Source: Paracoccaceae bacterium
GTDB lineage: Bacteria; Pseudomonadota; Alphaproteobacteria; Rhodobacterales; Rhodobacteraceae
Reading direction: 5' to 3'
DNA length: 41,376 nucleotides
NCBI GenBank assembly: GCA_002402045.2
Contig: NVUX02000081.1
Location: 1-41,376 of the forward strand
Below are positions 23,947 to 31,915 of this stretch, one piece after another (positions within the stretch are counted from its first letter, which is position 1; every line of letters begins with the position of its first letter). The notes below the pieces were generated by a model. The model had not been told where the DNA came from. It ran no database searches and saw only the letters and a list, made by a program, of their open reading frames with translations. The translations under genes and the position numbers were made by a program.

Positions 23947-24189
23947 ATGAAAGCCCGTGTTGATATTACCCTGAAAAACGGTGTGTTAGACCCTCAAGGC
24001 AAAGCCATTCAGCACGCGCTCGGCACGCTCGGCTTTGGGGGCGTTGAGGCCGTGCGCCAAGGCAAAGTGATAGAGCTGGACCTTGCGGAAACCGACCCTG
24101 CCAAGGCCGAGGCCACGCTGAAAGAGATGTGCGAAAAGCTGCTCGCCAATACCGTGATCGAGAACTACAGCATCGAGGTGCTGGGATGA
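23947..24189 (+). CDS. purS: Phosphoribosylformylglycinamidine synthase subunit PurS
   Basis: 80 residues, the small structural subunit that holds the PurL synthetase and PurQ glutaminase together in the three-part FGAM synthase of alphaproteobacteria and Gram-positives. The sequence shows the family pattern KARVDITLKNGVLDPQGKAI (2-21), a central VRQGKVIEL and a C-terminal MCEKLLANTVIENY. It has an AAGGAG site at 23934-23939. Its stop overlaps the start of a membrane-protein gene, which separates it from purQ. purL is not in the window. Confidence 0.96.
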   Translation: MKARVDITLKNGVLDPQGKAIQHALGTLGFGGVEAVRQGKVIELDLAETDPAKAEATLKEMCEKLLANTVIENYSIEVLG

Positions 24190-24683
24190 CGCAGCCTAAC
24201 GGTTTTTTCTTTCGTAAAACCGTTGGCAATACCACCGTGCCCACTTGGCGCACCAAAGTACTGGTTTGGGGAATGCCTATAGTATTTATTCTTGCAGGCA
24301 TTGTCCTACTGGCCTCAAGTTTTATGTGGATGAACAGCGCACAAGAAGCAACCGGAACCGTGGTAAGGGTCACTCAATATGACGATAGCTTTAGCGGCGA
24401 TACGCTTTACCTGCCAGTATTCTCTTATATATGGAGCGACGGCACCCTGGCAGAATCCTCCCTCGCGGCCCCCAGCCCCGCACTTAAATATGAGATCGGG
24501 GATATGCATACAATTCTCTTCAATTCCGAGCGAAAAGAAGAAATCCGCATATCCGATACCCTTTCACAATATCTAATTGGGCTTATTATACTGGCCATCG
24601 GCGCAATGTTCAGCCTTGTTTCATTGTTCCTTTGGTTTGGCGCAAAAACCATCGCCCGCAAACGCGACCTCAAAAAGGATTAA
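24186..24683 (+). CDS. DUF3592-like membrane protein inside the pur cluster
   Basis: 165 residues with one membrane helix at about 25-47 and another at about 125-150, separated by a beta-rich loop (ATGTVVRVTQYDDSFSGDTLY, split 54-64 and 65-74; then PVFSYIWSDG) typical of DUF3592. Function unknown. It begins within the last bases of purS (ATGA) and ends four bases before the purQ start, so all four genes are likely one transcript with coupled translation. Its presence between purS and purQ does not show a purine role. The AT content is a little above that of the flanking pur genes. Confidence 0.78.
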   Translation: MTQPNGFFFRKTVGNTTVPTWRTKVLVWGMPIVFILAGIVLLASSFMWMNSAQEATGTVVRVTQYDDSFSGDTLYLPVFSYIWSDGTLAESSLAAPSPALKYEIGDMHTILFNSERKEEIRISDTLSQYLIGLIILAIGAMFSLVSLFLWFGAKTIARKRDLKKD

Positions 24684-24687
24684 ATCC

Positions 24688-25362
24688 ATGAAATCCGCTG
24701 TCATCGTTTTCCCCGGTTCCAACTGCGACCGCGACCTTGCCATCGGCCTGGAGCGCGCGTCTGGCCGCCCTGCCGAAATGGTTTGGCACAAAGAGGCCAG
24801 CCTGCCCGAGGGATTAGACGTGGTCGCCCTTCCCGGCGGTTTCAGCTTCGGCGATTACCTGCGCTGTGGTGCCATCGCCGCGCGTATGCCCATCATGCAA
24901 GCCGTTGTTGATTTCGCCAACAAGGGCGGCCATGTTATCGGCGTATGCAACGGCTTTCAGGTGCTCATCGAGTCCGGCCTGCTCCCCGGCGCCCTGATGC
25001 GCAATTCCAACCTCAAGTTTGTTTGCAAAGATGTGGAGCTTATCACCACCACAGCCAATAGCCCCTTCACCAACACCCTGCAAAAAGGCCAGCGCCTCAC
25101 CGTGCCGGTAGCCCACCATGATGGCAACTACATCGCCGATAGCGACCTGCTGTTCAAACTCCAATCCGAAGACCGCATCGCGTTCCGCTACGCCGATAAC
25201 CCCAATGGCTCAGTAGACAACATCGCCGGCATTCTCTCTGAGAACCGCCGCGTGCTCGGTATGATGCCCCATCCCGAGCGCCTAAATGACCCAGCTCTGG
25301 GCGGCAATGACGGCAGCCACATTTTTGAGAGCCTCGTAAAAGGCCTCATGGTCCCCGCCTAA
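24688..25362 (+). CDS. purQ: Phosphoribosylformylglycinamidine synthase subunit PurQ (glutaminase)
   Basis: 224 residues, a class I glutamine amidotransferase supplying ammonia to PurL in the FGAR-to-FGAM step. The triad is visible: Cys87 in GVCNGFQVL, His195 and Glu197 in MMPHPER. The N-terminal VFPGSNCDRD (7-16) and LPGGFSFGDYLRCG (48-61) are PurQ hallmarks. Length is normal for stand-alone PurQ. ATG 24688 matches the family start; a longer frame would run through the DUF3592 gene. It is the last gene of this cluster. Confidence 0.97.
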   Translation: MKSAVIVFPGSNCDRDLAIGLERASGRPAEMVWHKEASLPEGLDVVALPGGFSFGDYLRCGAIAARMPIMQAVVDFANKGGHVIGVCNGFQVLIESGLLPGALMRNSNLKFVCKDVELITTTANSPFTNTLQKGQRLTVPVAHHDGNYIADSDLLFKLQSEDRIAFRYADNPNGSVDNIAGILSENRRVLGMMPHPERLNDPALGGNDGSHIFESLVKGLMVPA

Positions 25363-25370
25363 ACTCTACT

Positions 25371-25418
25371 TTGTCCAAATATCCTCCGGGGGGCCGAAGG
25401 CGGGGGCAGACAGCCCCC
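25371..25418. repeat. Shared 3' intergenic sequence with GC hairpin between purQ and msrP
   Basis: On the minus strand CCCCCCGGAGGATATTTGG (about 25379-25397) resembles the CCCCAGAGTATTTTTG segment at 394-409. Beside it GGGGGC-agaca-GCCCCC (25402-25418) forms a short hairpin. The convergent position suggests a bidirectional transcript end. Confidence 0.4.
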
Positions 25419-25425
25419 TGCAACG

Positions 25426-26385
25426 CTAAAACCAAGTAGCACGGTCGCCCTCCATCCCCGCATACATCCCCGCCACCTGCTCACCATAGCCATTAAAAAG
25501 CGCGGTCGGCACACGCTCATCCTGCCCCAGCGGCTTTTCAGTGGCTTGCGACCAGCGCGGATGCGGCACTTCCGGGTTCACATTGGCCCAAAAGCCATAT
25601 TCGTTGCCGTTCAGCTCTTCCCAAAAGCTCTTGGAGCGCGCGGTGCCAAAGGTGATCCGAGAGATCGACTTGATCGACTTAAAACCATATTTCCAAGGTA
25701 AATGCAGCCGCAACGGCGCGCCAAATTGCTTGTGCAGCACCTTGCCATACGCGCCAACAACCAGCATCGCCAAATCATTTGTCGCCTCATTAATGGTAAT
25801 ACTTTCCGTATACGGCCACGGGAGCCAGCTCGCCTTTTGCTCCGGCGCGGTCTCCGTATCATAAAACGTCTCAAACCGCACATAGCGCGCTTTTGAAAGC
25901 GGCGCCGCCATCGCCACAAGATCTTTCAGCGGAAAGCCAACCCACGGAATAACCATAGACCACCCCTCGACACAGCGATGCCGGTACACCCGCTCCTGCA
26001 TCGGCATTCGGCTCATCAAAGTATCAATATCAATGGTAATTTCTTGCTCCACGTCGCCATCAATCGTCAGCGTCCACGGGTCTGTTTTTAGCGCCTGCGC
26101 CTCTTGGCTAATGCTTTTAGACGAGCCAAATTCATAAAAATTATTATACGTGCTGTTAATCGCTTCCGGCGTTATTGGCGTCGAGGCATGCGGAAACCCG
26201 CTGGCACGGCCAATAGCTGGCGAAAACTGACTTTCAGCCGGGGCCGCCAAAGCCGCCCCGCCTATCAGCCCGGCCCCCACACCCGCAGCAGCGCCCACCA
26301 TAAGCTGGCGTCGGTTCACAAACAGATGTTCGTCCGTCGCCTGGTTTTCGTTCATCATCCAGCTTTCGCGGCGGTGATAGTGCAT
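25426..26385 (-). CDS. msrP: Protein-methionine-sulfoxide reductase catalytic subunit MsrP (YedY)
   Basis: 319 residues. A periplasmic molybdopterin enzyme that repairs oxidised methionines in envelope proteins. The Tat signal (NRRQLMVGAAAGVGAGLIGG, about 24-43, ending near ALAAPAE) exports it folded. The Mo-ligating cysteine is in YRHRCVEGWSMVIPW, and the C-terminal NPEVPHPRWSQATE is typical of YedY. The start is ATG 26385 with a TGAGGAGA site; upstream codons in frame lack support. Usually msrQ, the haem membrane partner, follows; here the gene ends next to purQ and no msrQ is present in the window, so the electron donor must be encoded elsewhere. Confidence 0.95.
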   Translation of the reverse strand: MHYHRRESWMMNENQATDEHLFVNRRQLMVGAAAGVGAGLIGGAALAAPAESQFSPAIGRASGFPHASTPITPEAINSTYNNFYEFGSSKSISQEAQALKTDPWTLTIDGDVEQEITIDIDTLMSRMPMQERVYRHRCVEGWSMVIPWVGFPLKDLVAMAAPLSKARYVRFETFYDTETAPEQKASWLPWPYTESITINEATNDLAMLVVGAYGKVLHKQFGAPLRLHLPWKYGFKSIKSISRITFGTARSKSFWEELNGNEYGFWANVNPEVPHPRWSQATEKPLGQDERVPTALFNGYGEQVAGMYAGMEGDRATWF

Positions 26386-26477
26386 ACGTGTCTCCTCAGA
26401 GGTGGTTCCATATCTCGGTGATTCTGAAAATAAGCGGAAAGCCGCCCCAACGCCAATCAAACATACTTGAGGAAACC

Positions 26478-26499
26478 GTGATAGCCGCTTAACTATCAC
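26478..26499 (+). promoter_or_regulatory. Hairpin between ribosome site and start codon of the dctB-like gene
   Basis: GTGATAG and CTATCAC (7-bp arms, 8-base loop) lie immediately before ATG 26502. The only good ribosome site, TGAGGAAA (26468-26475), is upstream of the hairpin. If folded, the spacing becomes about 7 bases, near ideal. The same bases also encode a four-codon reading frame, GTG-ATA-GCC-GCT-TAA, at good spacing from that site. Confidence 0.4.
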
Positions 26500-26501
26500 C
26501 T

Positions 26502-28247
26502 ATGAGTGAGACAGCCCCAAAAACAAAAGCCCGCCTTTCGGCAGGACTGATCCCAACGATGGTTGGTATTTCGCTCATTGTTGCGGTGCTGGTAATCTGG
26601 GGCTCCTATGGCTACTTCACCCAAAGCTTCACCGAAAACCTGCGCACACAGGCGCAAACCCGCGCTGCGCTGTATGCGGGCAATATTAAATCAACCTTGC
26701 AAAAGCACTCGGTGGTGCCTTTTTTGCTGGCCAGAGATCTAACCCTGTCGGCAGCATTGCAATCAGAGTCCTATGCCGCCACCTCACAGCGCCTGATCGA
26801 GGTCTCTGAGGAAATCGGCTCGGCCTCGGTGTTTTTGCTCGATATAACAGGCCGCGTGGTTGCCAGCTCTGATCGCCGCCAGATCAGTAAATTTTTCGGC
26901 TCTGAGCCCTATTTTATAAATGCGCTGCGCAACTCGAGCACAGTTTTCTCGACAACATCCAATGAGCAAAATACCTATCGGTTTTTCTTTTCGCAAAATC
27001 TAAAATCTGGCCCCAAATCAATCGGGGTGATTGTGGTAGAGGTTGATTTGCGCCAGCAAGAAGTCCTTTGGCGTCGGCTCGAATTGCTGGTCGCCCTCGT
27101 GAATTCGCAAGGCGAAATCCAGCTTTCGTCAGAGCTAAATTGGCGACGGCAATCCATTCAGGATTTGATTGAAGTCGAACCGGTTTCCGCCTCGCGCCGC
27201 GTGCTGGACGCCCTTCAGCAAACCCGATTAAATGATTTTGTATTTATCAATGGCGAACGCCTGTTTGCCGCTGAATCTCCGGTAGATTTTCGCGGCTGGC
27301 ATATCAGCTATTTTGCCTCCACCCAAAATGTTGCGGCCCGGGTTAATGCGATTTTGGCATTGGAAATAATGGGAATGGCCATCGCGGCTGCACTCCTGTT
27401 CTTCTATCTCTCCCGCCGCCGCGCCCGCGAATCTGAGCGATTGAGCGCGGAAAGCACCGAGCTACGCGCCCTAAACACTCGCCTTTCAGCCGAAATGGCG
27501 CAGCGCCAGCGCGCCGAGCGAAACCTGCAATCGGCCGAGCAAAACCTTGAGCAATCCTCCAAGCTGGCCGCGCTTGGCCAAATGTCGGCCGCCGTGAGCC
27601 ACGAGCTAAACCAGCCGCTGGCCGCCATGCGCACTTACCTTGCAGGCGCCAAGCTTTTGGTGGCCCGCAACCGCCTTGACGAGGCCAAATCCAGCTTTCA
27701 GCGCATTGATGACCTGATCGCCCGCATGACTGTTATCACCAAGCAGCTCAAATCTTACGCCCGCAAATCAAGCGAGAGCGCGGTTGAGATTGATCTGCGC
27801 GATTGCGTGGCCTCGGCCATGGCGATGATGGCGCCGCAGCTTGGCAAAGAAACCGTGCGCATTGTGCAAAATATGCCCGATAGCAAGGTCTGCACTTTGG
27901 GCGACAATATCCGCGTTGAGCAGATTATTATCAACCTGCTGCGCAATGCCCTTGATGCCTTAAAAGACATCCCCGAGCCGCGCATTGAAATTTCTCTGGA
28001 GGCCGGCGAAACAGCTCGGCTTTCTGTGCTGGATAACGGCCCGGGCTTTGAAGACCCCGAAGCACTTTTTGAGCCGTTTTACACCACCAAAGCCCCCGGA
28101 GAGGGCGTGGGCCTCGGCCTCGCCATTTCTGCCGGCATCGCCACTGAAATGGGGGGCCGCCTAATGGCACAAAACGCCACCCCGCTCGGTGCATTATTTA
28201 CCTTAGAACTCCCCCTAGCCCAAACCAAAAACGAGGCAGCAGCATAA
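26502..28247 (+). CDS. DctB-like sensor histidine kinase
   Basis: 581 residues. Two membrane helices (about 16-36 and 286-303) enclose a periplasmic double-PDC/Cache sensor, as in DctB proteins that detect C4-dicarboxylates. A coiled coil (about 305-355) leads to the kinase: H box AAVSHELNQPLAAMRTYL (363-380) with phospho-His367, N box IINLLRNALDAL (476-487), G1 DNGPGF (511-516) and G2 GEGVGLGL (533-540). The SHELNQPLAAMR form is that of the DctB/NtrB-like HPK4 class. It overlaps the response-regulator gene by one base (TAATG). No dctPQM transporter is in the window, so the signal could be another organic acid. Confidence 0.9.
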   Translation: MSETAPKTKARLSAGLIPTMVGISLIVAVLVIWGSYGYFTQSFTENLRTQAQTRAALYAGNIKSTLQKHSVVPFLLARDLTLSAALQSESYAATSQRLIEVSEEIGSASVFLLDITGRVVASSDRRQISKFFGSEPYFINALRNSSTVFSTTSNEQNTYRFFFSQNLKSGPKSIGVIVVEVDLRQQEVLWRRLELLVALVNSQGEIQLSSELNWRRQSIQDLIEVEPVSASRRVLDALQQTRLNDFVFINGERLFAAESPVDFRGWHISYFASTQNVAARVNAILALEIMGMAIAAALLFFYLSRRRARESERLSAESTELRALNTRLSAEMAQRQRAERNLQSAEQNLEQSSKLAALGQMSAAVSHELNQPLAAMRTYLAGAKLLVARNRLDEAKSSFQRIDDLIARMTVITKQLKSYARKSSESAVEIDLRDCVASAMAMMAPQLGKETVRIVQNMPDSKVCTLGDNIRVEQIIINLLRNALDALKDIPEPRIEISLEAGETARLSVLDNGPGFEDPEALFEPFYTTKAPGEGVGLGLAISAGIATEMGGRLMAQNATPLGALFTLELPLAQTKNEAAA

Positions 28248-29587
28248 TGTCAGACGACTATAAAATAGCGATCATCGACGACGAAGCCCATATGCGGGAT
28301 TCGATCTCTCAATGGCTTGAACTGAGCGGGTTTAAAACCCTGACCTTTGAGAATGCCGAGGCGGCTTTGGCCGAAATCGGCAGCAAATTCAAAGGCATAG
28401 TGGTGTCAGATATCCGCATGCCGGGTATGGGTGGGATGGAGCTACTCAAACGGTTGCACGCGACAGATGCCTCGCTTCCGGTGATCTTGATCACGGGGCA
28501 CGGCGATGTGCAAATGGCTGTTGAAGCCATGCAAATCGGTGCTTATGATTTTATGGAAAAGCCGTTTGACCCCGAGCGTCTCGCTGACCTTTCCAAGCGC
28601 GCCATTGCCGCCCGCAAGCTCACCATTGAAAACCGCGCCCTGCGCCGTGAGCTATCCGATGGCTCGGTGCTTTTGCGCAAACTTATGGGCACCTCGCCGA
28701 GCATTGAAAAGCTGCGCGAAGATATCCTTGATATCGCATTTGCCGATAGCAACGTGCATATTTGTGGCGAAACCGGCACTGGCAAAAGCCTGATCGCCCA
28801 CGCCATTCACGCCTGCGGCCCGCGCCAAGGCAAAGATATCATCACCCTGAATTGTGCCGCACTAGACGATGAAACCCTCGCCAAGCACCTGTTTGGCCCG
28901 TCTGATTCTGCCGATATCCGCCCGATTGCCGAAATGTCAGAGCCCTGCACGCTGTGCCTTGAGGACGTGGGCGCGCTTTCAACCGAGCTGCAAGCCAAAC
29001 TGCTCAGCTTTATTGAATCGCTGGATACGAATGACGGCGAACCTCCGCGGGTGCGCATTATCACGGTGTCCAGCCTTGATGAGGGCGCGCCAAAGTTAAA
29101 AGACCAGATTCGCCCCGAGCTTTATTTCCGGCTTAGCAGCATGGAAATTATGGTGCCAACCCTGCGTGAACGTGGCGAAGATACCCTCGTGCTTTTCTCC
29201 CGGTTCACCCAGCTTTTTGCGGAGGAATATGGCATAGACGCGCCCGAAATCTCAGCAACAGACGCCGCAAACCTACTGAAAGCGCAGTGGCCCGGCAATA
29301 TCCGGCAGCTGCAAAACCTGGCTGAGCGGGTGGTGATGCAAAGCCAGCACGGCCCCGAGGAAGTGAGCAAATTGCTAGCCACGGCCGCAGATGAACCCAG
29401 CGCTGAGATCCCGGGGGAAAAGCCGCTGAAAGAGCATGTAGAAGCCTTTGAGCGCATGCTGATCGACAATGCGCTTCGCCGCCACACAGGCTCTGTGGCC
29501 AAGGTCATGGAAGAGCTGGTGCTGCCGCGCCGGACATTAAACGAGAAGATGGCGAAATATGGCTTGAGCCGCGCCGATTACCTTTAG
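28247..29587 (+). CDS. DctD-like response regulator lacking the sigma-54 GAFTGA loop
   Basis: 446 residues. The receiver domain (1-120) is intact, with Asp11, Asp12, phospho-acceptor Asp55, Thr83 and Lys105. The AAA+ domain has Walker A GETGTGKS (174-181), but the GAFTGA loop expected after LFG (215-217) is missing: LFGPSDSADIRPIAEM replaces it with a shortening of about six residues. Walker B reads LCLED (236-240) where the family has LFLDE. R-finger-region YFRLSS (293-298) and a Fis-type HTH (about 415-440) remain. Without GAFTGA it is unlikely to open sigma-54 promoters; Rhodobacter capsulatus NtrC is a known GAFTGA-less activator acting with sigma-70. Coupled to its kinase gene. Confidence 0.9.
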   Translation: MSDDYKIAIIDDEAHMRDSISQWLELSGFKTLTFENAEAALAEIGSKFKGIVVSDIRMPGMGGMELLKRLHATDASLPVILITGHGDVQMAVEAMQIGAYDFMEKPFDPERLADLSKRAIAARKLTIENRALRRELSDGSVLLRKLMGTSPSIEKLREDILDIAFADSNVHICGETGTGKSLIAHAIHACGPRQGKDIITLNCAALDDETLAKHLFGPSDSADIRPIAEMSEPCTLCLEDVGALSTELQAKLLSFIESLDTNDGEPPRVRIITVSSLDEGAPKLKDQIRPELYFRLSSMEIMVPTLRERGEDTLVLFSRFTQLFAEEYGIDAPEISATDAANLLKAQWPGNIRQLQNLAERVVMQSQHGPEEVSKLLATAADEPSAEIPGEKPLKEHVEAFERMLIDNALRRHTGSVAKVMEELVLPRRTLNEKMAKYGLSRADYL

Positions 29588-30756
29588 CCCTCAATGAGGG
29601 TGATTTTGCGCTCGTGATAAAACCCATAATTGGTCTGCGTCCCCCGTAGGCCAATTATGGCACCAGGCCGAATGCCAGCTTTGCTGCCAATTTTTATCCC
29701 GCATAGATAGACCTCAGCACCCTGCGCATCGGAAACCAAAAGTGGGCTAATGCAATGGCTTGCAAAAATGCCTGTCAAACGGTCTGGCTGCGGCAATACG
29801 GTGTATTGTTGCTTAATCTCCGCGCCTTGTTCAAAGAAATAAGCGTGTAAAAGTGGCATGCCGTGCAGCGTCGAAAATGGCCAAATTGCGAAAGCCATCA
29901 ACGGCGGGCCAAGAAGAGCCAGTATAATCGCCTTGGTGGATTTATTTAACACCGCGCGTGCAGCAAGAAGAAGAAACAGGTATCCAGCAAAATACATCAT
30001 CCAGTCGGATGAAAGCGTAAGCAGCCTTTCGTTTGGAAGGAAATTTCCGCGGCGCATAGCCACTACCAGCCCTAGGAATACCGGCAGGATGGGGAGGCTG
30101 AGTAAAAGCATCCCAATATCCGGAAAACTATTTTTTTGTGCGGGCATCACTGGTAGCCCAGTCTGTGCGGAAAATGCGCTAATATTCTGCGCCGCCTCGC
30201 GGCCAATCGGGAAAAAATATCCCTTTCCAGCCAAAACCTTCACACCGGTTCTTATAGGAAGCCGTAGCTTTTGGGCTTCATATTGCACATTTAGTTCACG
30301 CAAATACGCGGCCGGTAGCACCAGAAAACCAAGGTATGGCCCTAGCCACATGGTCAGTGCCATAATCCATTGCTGTGACGTGACGTCCGCCAAGATACCG
30401 GGAAGCTCAACCTCTTTTCGAAAGAGAAACAGTAAGGCATCTAGGCCAAGTAGCAAAAGTGCTATCAGTGCCAGCATTCGAGCCCACACTTTTTGCGCAA
30501 AACGATCGCTACTTCTAAGGTATTTGCGCGCCATGGCTGGAATTAAGAAAATGACAAGCAATACAAGATGCACACCCAAAAGCACCTGCATTGGCACGGT
30601 AAAATTTCCAAGACCTACGCCACTATTCGCAGCGAAAATTTGCCAGTATTTAAATGGCAACCCCAGCAGTAAAATTCCGGTAATAATACAAAGCAACTGC
30701 CCGATAAAGCCAAGAAGGCTCATACTAACCTTTGGTTGGTAAAGTGCTGACGGCAT
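29584..30756 (-). CDS. Multipass membrane protein of unknown function
   Basis: 390 residues with about seven hydrophobic segments (near 14-34, 56-78, 91-113, 133-153, 214-237, 250-270 and 277-297), followed by a soluble C-terminal part (about 310-390) rich in beta propensity. I recognise no family motif. The start at 30756 is supported by a CAGGAGT site six bases upstream. It converges on the dctD-like gene with a 4-base overlap of the stop codons. The base composition is less GC-rich than the neighbours, which may mean recent arrival. No partner gene is obvious. Confidence 0.7.
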   Translation of the reverse strand: MPSALYQPKVSMSLLGFIGQLLCIITGILLLGLPFKYWQIFAANSGVGLGNFTVPMQVLLGVHLVLLVIFLIPAMARKYLRSSDRFAQKVWARMLALIALLLLGLDALLFLFRKEVELPGILADVTSQQWIMALTMWLGPYLGFLVLPAAYLRELNVQYEAQKLRLPIRTGVKVLAGKGYFFPIGREAAQNISAFSAQTGLPVMPAQKNSFPDIGMLLLSLPILPVFLGLVVAMRRGNFLPNERLLTLSSDWMMYFAGYLFLLLAARAVLNKSTKAIILALLGPPLMAFAIWPFSTLHGMPLLHAYFFEQGAEIKQQYTVLPQPDRLTGIFASHCISPLLVSDAQGAEVYLCGIKIGSKAGIRPGAIIGLRGTQTNYGFYHERKITLIEG

Positions 30757-30834
30757 GGCTACTCCTGCAATTTACGTGAAAGCTATTGGCAGATGCCATT
30801 TTCGCTGGATGTTAATGCCTTTATGGATAAATAA

Positions 30835-30862
30835 AAAGCGGGCCACAACCTTGGCGCGCTTT
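30835..30862 (-). terminator. Terminator of the small lipoprotein gene
   Basis: On the minus strand AAAGCG / CGCTTT and GCC / GGC arms (one G-G mismatch) form a hairpin followed by TTTTTATTT. It lies about 30 bases after the lipoprotein stop codon. Confidence 0.7.
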
Positions 30863-30890
30863 CTAATTATTGCTTCAATGTCTGCGAAAA

Positions 30891-31259
30891 TTAGCGAACG
30901 TAGTTATAATTCGAAATCACACATACATTCACGCCAAATTTCTTCAACTCTTGGCCGTTGCTAAAGCGTGCCTTGAAGTCAAAAATACAAGCGCGCGTGC
31001 CATCGTCAAAATCGATCCGCGTTGAGCGGTTCGTTGGCAGAACGGTGCTTGACCCGAGCTGCTCAGGCCCCCAGCTGGTCATATTGGTGTTGGACGCGTA
31101 AAAATGCGTCATCGTCATGCCGGTGTTATTGCTGATATTCACAACGCGGTTGTGACTATCAACAGGGCCTGTGCTCATCCCGGTACTGCTGCTACTGCTG
31201 TCGATTTCGCAGGCTGAAAGCGCTAAAAGGCCAACAAATGCAAATGCTAATTTTCTCAT
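30891..31259 (-). CDS. Small putative lipoprotein
   Basis: 122 residues. A lipoprotein signal peptide ends in ALSAC with the lipidated Cys17, followed by a Ser-rich linker (SSSSST). The mature part has the pattern VNISNNTGMTMTHFYASN, then WGPEQLG and DDGTRACIFDFKARFSNG (starting near residues 40, 63 and 85), with two further cysteines (about 90 and 113) that could form a disulfide. I recall similar uncharacterised small proteins in alphaproteobacteria but know of no assigned function. It has its own strong promoter with direct repeats and its own terminator, so it is a single-gene transcript that is likely regulated. Confidence 0.75.
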   Translation of the reverse strand: MRKLAFAFVGLLALSACEIDSSSSSTGMSTGPVDSHNRVVNISNNTGMTMTHFYASNTNMTSWGPEQLGSSTVLPTNRSTRIDFDDGTRACIFDFKARFSNGQELKKFGVNVCVISNYNYVR

Positions 31260-31296
31260 TGTTTACTCCACTGTATTGCAAAATAGTAATGCCAAG

Positions 31297-31325
31297 ATTG
31301 TTACACAGTGTTACAAACCTGTCAA
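31297..31325 (-). promoter_or_regulatory. Promoter with direct repeats upstream of the lipoprotein gene
   Basis: On the minus strand a consensus TTGACA -35 (31325-31320) is followed after 17 bases by AACAAT, or after 16 by TAACAA. Inside the spacer two TGTAACA heptamers (31315-31309 and 31305-31299) are repeated with a 10-bp period. Direct repeats at one helical turn are typical of OmpR/PhoB-type regulator sites. Confidence 0.55.
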
Positions 31326-31345
31326 TTCTGAACAAATTCAAAATA

Positions 31346-31915
31346 TTAGCAGATTAGCGCCGTTTCCAGATCTCCATAAGCGGTGAACCTACGCTCAAAC
31401 GCTAGCCCCAGCTTATGCGCGGCGGCCTCTGCGGCCACCGTTAGGCTCGCATCCTCCGTCTGCGCCAAATAAACCAGCTTTTCGTAATTTCCAAAATACA
31501 TGTCGCGCAGTTCAGGGTGCTTATCCAGCCCCATCGGCTTCCAGACAAAAGCATCAAATTGACGCGCCAGAAAATCTGTCAGGAAAAAGCTGGTGACCTC
31601 GCCGCGCTCGGCAAAGGTCTCGTTGCCATCAAAGAAGGAATAGCAATGCGGCCCGGATATCATTTTCACGCCAAGCTTTTCACACCGTGCCGCCAGCAGC
31701 CCGCCGGTACCACAATCTGCGTAAGCCACAAATATTTGCTCATACTTGCTCCGCGCAGCCTCAACCGCGCGCTCTACAGCATCCGGAATTTTTTCAGGCC
31801 GCAGGTGCAGATCAGCTGGCAGGCATGTAAGTTCCATGTGCTGCCAGTCGTTCAGCTTAATGAGCGCCAGCACCTCACGGGCCAGCGCACCACAGGCGAT
31901 GATCAGGGTTTGCAT
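31346..31915 (-). CDS. DUF1638 family protein
   Basis: 189 residues matching DUF1638: IIACGALAREVLAL (5-18), FVAYADCGTGGLL (62-74) and ISGPHCYSFFDGNETF (86-101), with Cys8, Cys68 and Cys91 in the three conserved blocks, suggesting a metal or corrinoid-related site. Near the C-terminus KLVYLAQTED is another family block. The family is uncharacterised but is often found beside corrinoid proteins and methyltransferases. Here it is the last gene after a corrinoid protein (1-base overlap with its stop) and a homocysteine methyltransferase, so a role in cobalamin-dependent methyl transfer is a reasonable inference. Confidence 0.85.
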   Translation of the reverse strand: MQTLIIACGALAREVLALIKLNDWQHMELTCLPADLHLRPEKIPDAVERAVEAARSKYEQIFVAYADCGTGGLLAARCEKLGVKMISGPHCYSFFDGNETFAERGEVTSFFLTDFLARQFDAFVWKPMGLDKHPELRDMYFGNYEKLVYLAQTEDASLTVAAEAAAHKLGLAFERRFTAYGDLETALIC

